64,000 nucleotides of DNA, from positions 24,159-88,158 of the forward strand of contig NZ_JAQBOC010000072.1 of the NCBI RefSeq assembly GCF_028288225.1, given 5' to 3'. A program made the position numbers and the translations under genes. Each line of letters begins with the position of its first letter. Within the stretch, counting starts at the first letter, position 1. Origin of the DNA: Mucilaginibacter sp. (GTDB lineage Bacteria > Bacteroidota > Bacteroidia > Sphingobacteriales > Sphingobacteriaceae). Shown piece after piece: positions 58,097 through 64,000 of this stretch. Below the pieces are notes generated by a model, which saw only the letters and a program-made list of their open reading frames with translations, was not told where the DNA came from and searched no databases.

Positions 58097-60472
58097 ATGT
58101 TAAAAAACTACATCAAAACCTCATCCAGGTATTTCCTAAACCACAAGGCATTTTCAACTATCAATATTATTGGCTTAAGCACCGGCATTTGCGTTTGCTT
58201 TTTTGCTTTGCTGTATGTGCAGTTTGAGCTAAGCCGGGATAGTTATAATAAACAAGCTGATAATATTTACCGCTTGGTAACAGATGTTAAAACTCCGCTG
58301 GGCATTAATTATGAAAGCACATCAGCGCCTATGGCGGCGGCCATACAGGCTGCCTTCCCCGAGGTAAAAATTGCCACCAGGGTTTTTATGGATGATATGA
58401 TCATCCAGAGCAACCCAAACAATGCAGCTAAGGAAGAGATAGCCTACACTGATGCTTCCGCATTCTCTGTTTTCACATGGTCACTGCTGCGCGGCGACGC
58501 AAGGCATTTATTTGATGTGCCGTTTAATGTAGTGCTCACCGAAACCGCCGCGAAAAAGTATTTTGGCAATAGCGACCCAATGGGGCAAACGTTGCTGGTT
58601 AACGGCCAGGAAAAAGCTGCTGTTACTGGGATAATGAAGGATATTCCTTACAATTCGCACCTGCGGGTTGATATGCTTTTTTCTATCTCCACCTTTCACA
58701 TGGGGGAGCAAACCAACTGGGCGCACTTTGGCTTTTATACTTACCTGTTGCTAAAGCCCGGTACCGATCCGGCTAAGCTAAGTGCGAAGCTGGCTGGTAT
58801 AGTCAATGGTAATATGGATCAGAGCAAGTCGAAATACAGCCTGTCACTTGAGCCCTTAAAAAAAGTTTACCTGTATGGCAAGCCGCGCGGGCATAGAACG
58901 GGCAGTTCGGAGAACGGCAGCATTACCAATATTTATATCTTCTCTATTATCGCCATCTTCGTTTTATTTATTGCATGCTTTAATTTCATCAATTTAACTA
59001 CTGCATTTTCTTTAAAGCGCGCAAGAGAGATCGGTGTGCGGAAAGTGCTCGGCGCAACAAAAAAACAATTGATTGTTCAGTTTTTTACCGATTCTGTTTT
59101 GCTTTGCCTGGTAGCTTTTGTAATTGCCTTAGGACTCTCTGCCTTACTGCTGCCTATGTTTAACCAGCTTACAGGAACCACCATTGCCACCGGGATCTTC
59201 GACAATCTATATTATATAGCCGGGTTATTATTAATAGCGGTATTTGTGGGCTTGCTCTCCGGCGCGTATCCAGCCCTATTCTTATCGGGGTTTAAACCGA
59301 TCAGCAGTCTAAAGGGACAATTGGCTTCCGGCAGTAGCAGCCTGATCCTGCGTAAATCGTTAGTGGTGGCACAATTTTCTATTTCCATTGTGCTCATCAT
59401 ATCCACCATTGTAGTTTATAACCAGCTGGATTTTATGCAGAACCAGCAACTTGGGTTCAAAAAGGCCCACCAGTTAGTTATCGATTATCAATTTGACCAG
59501 CGCATAACCGATCATCCCGATCTTGTAAAACAACAGCTTACCGCCATACCTGGTGTAACAAGTGTAAGCTACTCGTCAAGCGTACCCGGAATGCCGAATA
59601 ACAAAACCTCAACCATAATAGCAGATAAGGAAAACGCCAGCCAGGATGTACTTGCAGAAACCTATTACTTTGACAGCGACTTTTTAAATCAATACGGCAT
59701 CCAAATTATAGCCGGGCGCGGCTTTAACAAGCAATTTACTTTGGATGAAAAGGCCATGCTAATCAATGAAACGATGGTTCAAAAAATGGGCTATAAAAAT
59801 CTTGACGAGACCATTGGCAAACCCTTTAAACAATTTAAAGCCGAAGGAACTATTGTTGGCGTTGTAAAAGATTTTCATTTTCATTCATCGCAGGAGTTGG
59901 TGCAGCCATTGGCTATCAGGCCCATCAGTGGTTTCTTTACCTGTTTAACGTTAGATCTCAGCTCAGCTAATATTCAGCAAACCATCAACGAGATAGAAAA
60001 GCAGTGGAAGAAGTTGGTGCCCGACTTACCCTTAATTTACTTTTTTGAAGATGAGGCTTATAACAAGCAATACCTTGCCCAGCAGCGCTTCGGCAGTTTG
60101 TTTGTTTGCTTTTCTACATTAGCTATACTAATTTCTTGTTTGGGTTTGCTGGGTCTTTCCGCATTCAGCACAGTGCAACGAAAAAAGGAAATAAGCATCC
60201 GCAAAATAATGGGTGCTTCTGTTACAAGCATTGCGGCTTTACTTTCTAAAGATTTTGTAAGGCTAGTATTTATGGCGTTCATTGTTGGCTCACCTTTAGC
60301 CTGGTGGGCAATGCATAGCTGGCTGCAGGGCTTTGCCTATCGTATCCAAATCAGTTGGTGGGTGTTTATACTTTCAGGTACCGCAGCATTATTAATAGCA
60401 TTGCTAACGGTAAGTTTCCAATCGATAAAGGCGGCGTTGGTTAATCCGGTTAAGAGTTTGAAGAGTGAGTGA
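58097..60472 (+). CDS. FtsX-like ABC transporter permease (MacB-type)
   Basis: 791 aa. The first helix (about 21-41) is followed by a MacB periplasmic core domain, then three helices (about 286-400) with the FtsX signature LKRAREIGVRKVLGATKKQL, a fourth helix near 430, a second periplasmic domain, and the last three helices with a second signature (QRKKEISIRKIMGASVTSI). It is the long duplicated type typical of Bacteroidota. No ATPase gene adjoins it, so the partner is elsewhere or shared. It may export lipoproteins or small molecules. Confidence 0.9.
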   Translation: MLKNYIKTSSRYFLNHKAFSTINIIGLSTGICVCFFALLYVQFELSRDSYNKQADNIYRLVTDVKTPLGINYESTSAPMAAAIQAAFPEVKIATRVFMDDMIIQSNPNNAAKEEIAYTDASAFSVFTWSLLRGDARHLFDVPFNVVLTETAAKKYFGNSDPMGQTLLVNGQEKAAVTGIMKDIPYNSHLRVDMLFSISTFHMGEQTNWAHFGFYTYLLLKPGTDPAKLSAKLAGIVNGNMDQSKSKYSLSLEPLKKVYLYGKPRGHRTGSSENGSITNIYIFSIIAIFVLFIACFNFINLTTAFSLKRAREIGVRKVLGATKKQLIVQFFTDSVLLCLVAFVIALGLSALLLPMFNQLTGTTIATGIFDNLYYIAGLLLIAVFVGLLSGAYPALFLSGFKPISSLKGQLASGSSSLILRKSLVVAQFSISIVLIISTIVVYNQLDFMQNQQLGFKKAHQLVIDYQFDQRITDHPDLVKQQLTAIPGVTSVSYSSSVPGMPNNKTSTIIADKENASQDVLAETYYFDSDFLNQYGIQIIAGRGFNKQFTLDEKAMLINETMVQKMGYKNLDETIGKPFKQFKAEGTIVGVVKDFHFHSSQELVQPLAIRPISGFFTCLTLDLSSANIQQTINEIEKQWKKLVPDLPLIYFFEDEAYNKQYLAQQRFGSLFVCFSTLAILISCLGLLGLSAFSTVQRKKEISIRKIMGASVTSIAALLSKDFVRLVFMAFIVGSPLAWWAMHSWLQGFAYRIQISWWVFILSGTAALLIALLTVSFQSIKAALVNPVKSLKSE

Positions 60473-60475
60473 GGG

Positions 60476-60578
60476 GTCTGAATCAGAATTCTCAGAATTA
60501 AAGAATTTTCAAGATGCGCGTTCTCTGGTATCGTTAAGATTCTGTCAATTTAAAAATTCTTTAAATTCTGATTCAGAC
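60476..60578. terminator. Long hairpin between convergent genes
   Basis: GTCTGAATCAGAATT (60476-60490) continues to AAAGAATTTT and pairs with the arm ending in AATTCTGATTCAGAC (60564-60578). The left arm has an extra CTCAGAATT unit. The structure separates the permease gene from the opposed oxidoreductase gene. Confidence 0.6.
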
Positions 60579-60582
60579 AAAA

Positions 60583-61545
60583 TTATTCTCCCTTAAACTT
60601 CAGCCCTATCTGTTCTCTTGCTTTATCAAGCATGGCGATCATTTGTCTTGACATTTCATGGCTGATGATAGGGCTCTCCGATTTTCCTTCGTTTATCAAT
60701 TGGCAGAAGTGTCCAATTTCATAGTTAAGGCCACCTGCTTTAAAAGGCTCATCTATTTCAACTGTCCTGCCATCAAGGTAGCTGATAGTAGCCCGTTGAG
60801 GGTTCCACCAGTTTTTATGAATGGTTATGTTGCCTGTGGTACCGCAGATCAAAGCATCGCCTTTTCCATGAAGGTCAAACCCTGCATAAAGCTGGGCGTA
60901 GCCATTTGTATGAAGGGTTTGAAAAATAGCAAACATATCAATGCCTGTTTCGCCAAAGCGGCCCATAGTTTGCACTTGTTGGGTTTCCCCCAACCAGTCG
61001 ATTGCTAAAAATGCTTCGTAAATACCAATCCCCATTATTGCACCGCCAACCAGGTCATAACTAAAATTAGGATGCTCTGACGGAATATCGGCAACTGATG
61101 ATCCCGCCCTTACATAACCAACCGGGCCAATAGGATCAGTAATTAAATATTCTTTTAAACGGTGGTATAACGGATAGAATGGAGGCTTCATCCCCTCCAT
61201 AAAAAGCAACTTTTTAAACCTGGCAGCTTCAAGTATCGTATTTAAGATGGGTAGATTAATAGCAGCTGGTTTTTCGCACAGCACATGTTTACCAGCGTTA
61301 AAAGCAGCGAAGCAGTATTGCGCATGGCTATCGGGCAGCGTGGCAATATAAACGGCATCGATATCGCTGGCAAGCAGTTCGTCAACCGTTTTACAGGCAT
61401 GGCCTCCATATTGTTTAACAAAGCTATTAACAGATTCTTCCCTGCGCGACCATAAAGATACCAATTCCGTACCGGGAATTGCTTTAAGCCCCTGTACAAA
61501 GCGGTGCGCTATACGCCCGCAACCTATGATGCCCCATTTGATCAT
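60583..61545 (-). CDS. Gfo/Idh/MocA-family oxidoreductase
   Basis: 320 aa. Rossmann fold at the N-terminus (KWGIIGCGRIAHRFVQGL) and VYIATLPDSHAQYCFAAF, with the catalytic Lys in HVLCEKPAAINLP. The C-terminal alpha/beta domain has SSVADIPSEHPNFSYDLVGGAIMGIGIYEAF and GLNYEIGHFCQLI. These NAD(P)-dependent enzymes act on sugars, inositols or trans-dihydrodiols. The closest shape is the dimeric dihydrodiol/glucose-fructose type; the substrate is unknown. Cytoplasmic, single gene. Confidence 0.9.
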   Translation of the reverse strand: MIKWGIIGCGRIAHRFVQGLKAIPGTELVSLWSRREESVNSFVKQYGGHACKTVDELLASDIDAVYIATLPDSHAQYCFAAFNAGKHVLCEKPAAINLPILNTILEAARFKKLLFMEGMKPPFYPLYHRLKEYLITDPIGPVGYVRAGSSVADIPSEHPNFSYDLVGGAIMGIGIYEAFLAIDWLGETQQVQTMGRFGETGIDMFAIFQTLHTNGYAQLYAGFDLHGKGDALICGTTGNITIHKNWWNPQRATISYLDGRTVEIDEPFKAGGLNYEIGHFCQLINEGKSESPIISHEMSRQMIAMLDKAREQIGLKFKGE

Positions 61546-61558
61546 TTCTTTTAAAAAC

Positions 61559-61634
61559 GTAGAGACGCAATACCTTGCGTCTCTGATTATGTTTTAATAA
61601 CTTGAACAAGAGACACAAAGTATTGTGTCTCTAC
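61559..61634. repeat. Pair of GTAGAGACGCAA-type hairpins
   Basis: AGAGACGCAA (61561-61570) pairs with TTGCGTCTCT (61575-61584), and AGAGACACAA (61609-61618) with TTGTGTCTCT (61623-61632). The outer arms also match each other. Repeats of this GTAGAGACGCAA type are dispersed in many bacterial genomes. It lies between two minus-strand genes. Confidence 0.7.
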
Positions 61635-61638
61635 ATGA

Positions 61639-62700
61639 TTATTGGTATTGAATATAAATTGGAAAAGGCCTTTTCTTTAAAACCTCTTCAGGCGTTAACA
61701 TATGATGCGGTGCTTTTTTTATATCATTTTTATAAAAAAGCTTAAAGCCGGTAAACTGAACAGGCTCTTCCCTGATGAAGTAGCGGTAAGTGCCTTCTTT
61801 CAAATCAGGTTCGCCCCAGCCATCCATATCTATTACCATTTGAATTTCGGGATGTAATTTTATATTTTTATAGTTAGTTACCATCTTTTTTGTAAAGCGG
61901 TGTACTATTAAAATTTTTGGAGGAAGGTTATATTTCTTTACCAAACCACTTAAATAACCTGATACATAGTTAATATCATCAGCATCATAAGTACCTATTT
62001 TTTTGCCGGGATGTGTTCCGTCCTTCATAGAAAATTCAGGATCCATACCAAAGTGTACATTTGGCATACTCAGGTATTTTTCAAGTAATGGCAGTTCAAC
62101 CCTTATAGTACTTAATGCTACCTGCACATCTAAAAACACAATAGCATGCGCCTTTTTGGCAAGTTTCAAAACTGTATCTATTTGTTTAAGTGGCATCCGG
62201 TGACGGTATTTACCATCTTTACCAGCGTCGCCACTGGCTACAACTGCAATATAATGTAAAGCCGGTTGTACCGGCGTTTTTGGATCGGCCCTTTCCCAGT
62301 TTTTTACTTCCCCTTTTAATTTGGCGAGCATTTCATTTGGAGGCAGCTCACCCAAAATACCCATCTTTTTGGCATAAAGGTTTCCGTAAAATGCAACCAC
62401 TCTCTTAAAAGGCAAAATTGCGCCGGGTAAAGGATAAGGTGTATTTTTAACGGGCCATTTGCCGGTGGTATCGCCATTTGCCAGTCGCTTCATTAATGAA
62501 TCATAAAGCTTTTTATCAATTGGCGGGTACACTACATGTGCAGGAACAGTATCCTCTTTTGCTGCTGCGGCAACTTTTTGGGTAGTATCCTTTGGATCAG
62601 CAGCCTTGTCCTTAATAGAAGCCGGCTGGCTGCAGCTTGAAAACAGCATTAATAAGGTTAGCATAAATACAACAGATAGAAGAACGTTTTTCACTTTCAT
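61639..62700 (-). CDS. Lipoprotein of unknown function, TIM-barrel-like
   Basis: 353 aa from ATG 62700. The lipobox is LFSSC. A low-complexity Ala/Lys/Asp linker (about 25-50) is followed by a globular part with RVVAFYGNLYAKKMGILG, YIAVVASGDAG, HAIVFLDVQVALSTIRVELP, VHFGMDPEFSMKDG, ILIVHRFTKKMV and IQMVIDMDGWGEPD. Alternating hydrophobic strands that end in acidic residues resemble a (beta/alpha)8 barrel of a glycoside-hydrolase kind, but I cannot name a family, and this is an inference. It is probably anchored in the outer or inner membrane. A short form of the protein is not seen. Confidence 0.6.
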   Translation of the reverse strand: MKVKNVLLSVVFMLTLLMLFSSCSQPASIKDKAADPKDTTQKVAAAAKEDTVPAHVVYPPIDKKLYDSLMKRLANGDTTGKWPVKNTPYPLPGAILPFKRVVAFYGNLYAKKMGILGELPPNEMLAKLKGEVKNWERADPKTPVQPALHYIAVVASGDAGKDGKYRHRMPLKQIDTVLKLAKKAHAIVFLDVQVALSTIRVELPLLEKYLSMPNVHFGMDPEFSMKDGTHPGKKIGTYDADDINYVSGYLSGLVKKYNLPPKILIVHRFTKKMVTNYKNIKLHPEIQMVIDMDGWGEPDLKEGTYRYFIREEPVQFTGFKLFYKNDIKKAPHHMLTPEEVLKKRPFPIYIQYQ

Positions 62701-62885
62701 TTTAACAATTTTTTGTATGTAACAGGGGTGCCGCAAAGTAACACCTTTTTTGGAGTTGGTATGGCTAAAATTATCAACAATTTTGTAATCAGCTTGCAGT
62801 GTCCGGTTGGCTGTGTGCAGTTTTACACTAAGAATAGTTTATTAATTTAATTTCTTCATATCTCTAACCCTCCAGCCTTTGACCT

Positions 62886-63773
62886 CTAAAGCGCCGCTTT
62901 AAAAAACTTGCCAAACACACCCAAAGGCAGCTTTGAACCTGCCGTTGCCTGCAGGTAAAGTTCGCCGGTTTCCAGGTTTTGCACCTTCGGATAGGCACTT
63001 TTTATGAGGTTTTCAATAATCACAGATGAAAAGCCTAAAGAGTAGGTATTCAATATCAGGAAATGCTCATCAGGATCGAGCAGCTGCATTACATCGCCCA
63101 TCATTTCATTAATATTATCTTCCAGCTTCCATTTTTCTCCATTGGGACCATGGCCATAAGCCGGTGGATCAAGGATGATACCATTGTATTTTTTTCCGCG
63201 TTTTAGCTCGCGTTTTACAAATTTAAGTGCATCCTCAACAACCCAGCGAATGTTGTTTAGACCTGATAGCTCCTGATTCTCATTGGCCCAGGTAACTACC
63301 TGTTTAATTGAATCAACGTGGGTAGTGTCAGCGCCTGCTGCCTGCGCAATTAATGAAGCGCCGCCAGTATAGGCAAACAGATTGAGCACTTTAGGCTCGG
63401 GGGTTTTAAACTTCTTTATATTTTGGGTGATATAGTCCCAGTTAACTGCCTGCTCGGGAAAAATACCGAGGTGCTTAAATGAGGTTAATGCCAGCCTGAA
63501 TTTGATGCTTGCTTCCGGGTTTTTATATTCAATGTGCCAGCGATCAGGTGTGGCGGGGTTCTTTTTTAACCATTCCCCTGATGTTGCTGAGCGACCTTTA
63601 AATTTAATGTGGTGCAAGCGTTGCCACTCGGCATTGTTTAAAGCTTTGCTCCAAACTGCTTGCGGCTCGGGCCTGATCAAAATCACATTGCCAAAACGCT
63701 CAAGCTTTTCAAAATCACCGCAATCAATCAGTTCGTAATCTTTCCAGTGTGTGGGGGTGAGTAGTTGGATCAT
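62886..63773 (-). CDS. Class I SAM-dependent rRNA methyltransferase (RlmI/RlmK-like)
   Basis: 295 aa. SAM-binding motif VLNLFAYTGGASLIAQAAGA, then VDSIKQVVTWANENQELSGL, WVVEDALKFVKRELKRG and the catalytic DPPAYGHGPNGEKWK motif. ILNTYSLGFSSVII is the late strand. The N-terminal ~100 residues lack the PUA-like domain of full RlmI and instead open with LLTPTHWKDYELIDCGDFEKLERFG, typical of this shorter group. It probably methylates rRNA cytosine or guanine. Confidence 0.85.
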   Translation of the reverse strand: MIQLLTPTHWKDYELIDCGDFEKLERFGNVILIRPEPQAVWSKALNNAEWQRLHHIKFKGRSATSGEWLKKNPATPDRWHIEYKNPEASIKFRLALTSFKHLGIFPEQAVNWDYITQNIKKFKTPEPKVLNLFAYTGGASLIAQAAGADTTHVDSIKQVVTWANENQELSGLNNIRWVVEDALKFVKRELKRGKKYNGIILDPPAYGHGPNGEKWKLEDNINEMMGDVMQLLDPDEHFLILNTYSLGFSSVIIENLIKSAYPKVQNLETGELYLQATAGSKLPLGVFGKFFKAAL

Positions 63774-63782
63774 TTTTTAAGT

Positions 63783-63870
63783 CGTAAGTCTGTAGTCTTA
63801 AGTCGAAAGCCGCTTTTCGCATTTTAAACGGGTGCAAATATAAACATATCTTAAGATTTCGACTTTGGAC
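63783..63870. repeat. Inverted repeat and -7 candidate upstream of the methyltransferase gene
   Basis: GTAAGTCTGTAGTCTTAAGT and CGAAAGC on the left face TCTTAAGATTTCGACTTTGG and ACTAAAGG on the right, AGTC-type units like those at 38506 and 55152. Inside it, at 63835-63842, the minus strand reads TATATTTG, a candidate -7 box for the methyltransferase gene. The rest of the window to 64000 shows nothing I can name. Confidence 0.45.
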
Positions 63871-64000
63871 TAAAGGTAACTTCTAAAAACTCCTTTTTTT
63901 TCGAAAGCGTCGATTTCGATGTTTTTAAAAAAAAGGCGTTTTTAGTTTTGTTTACATAAAACGGTGATTTTTAAGTATGTATTGCTGTTTTTGTTCATTA

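Overview
The window looks like chromosome from a Bacteroidota member of the Sphingobacteriaceae, closest in feel to Mucilaginibacter or Pedobacter (an inference from gene content and style, not from a search). The grounds are gliding/type IX secretion genes (gldK-gldL and gldB), an Alternative Complex III-caa3 oxidase operon, many Bacteroidota-type lipoproteins, TAnnTTTG-type -7 promoter elements instead of sigma70 boxes, and intergenic inverted repeats of the kind common in that family.

Layout. 1-3.7 kb: start of gldL, gldK, then hemD with a DUF4271 membrane protein. 3.8-6.8 kb: an AT-rich accessory stretch with a YrdB-like protein, a helix-turn-helix protein, a secreted protein I do not recognise and the degenerate 3' half of a tRNA-Ala gene, which looks like an integration scar. 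6.8-14.4 kb: hemW, a JmjC-like cupin protein, DUF983, DUF2461, an OmpA lipoprotein, rfbC, DUF4286 and a TPR protein. 14.6-18.9 kb: an S9-peptidase-like lipoprotein that has lost its catalytic Ser and His, directly followed by a histidine kinase and an OmpR-type regulator. 18.9-20.2 kb: an IS110-family element inserted in a REP-like palindrome; its left end folds into stem-loops whose loops repeat the target flank and the element's own right end, as expected of a bridge RNA. 20.3-33.4 kb: methyltransferase, CocE-type hydrolase, UbiA-like protein, metallophosphoesterase, a MoxR-type AAA ATPase with a VWA partner, a PfkB kinase, an AraC regulator and two secreted alpha/beta hydrolases. 33.4-50.1 kb: one long minus-strand respiratory operon, actABCDEF-ctaC-ctaD-ctaA-ctaB-two COX III-COX IV-SCO-DUF420. 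50.6-64 kb: DUF4349 lipoprotein, DUF3606, LigD, KTSC, a small membrane protein, gldB divergent from nadE, an FtsX-type permease, a Gfo/Idh/MocA oxidoreductase, an unrecognised lipoprotein and an RlmI-like methyltransferase.

How it works together. The respiratory operon encodes a quinol:cytochrome c oxidoreductase (ActA-F), the terminal oxidase that takes its electrons, heme O/A synthesis (CtaB, CtaA) and copper delivery (SCO). HemD and HemW elsewhere supply and handle heme. The most notable non-housekeeping features are the IS110 element with its putative guide RNA, the pseudo-peptidase/two-component trio, and palindromic repeats, one family of which lies in-frame inside the metallophosphoesterase gene.

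All functional calls come from reading the sequence and family knowledge; no database search was run.
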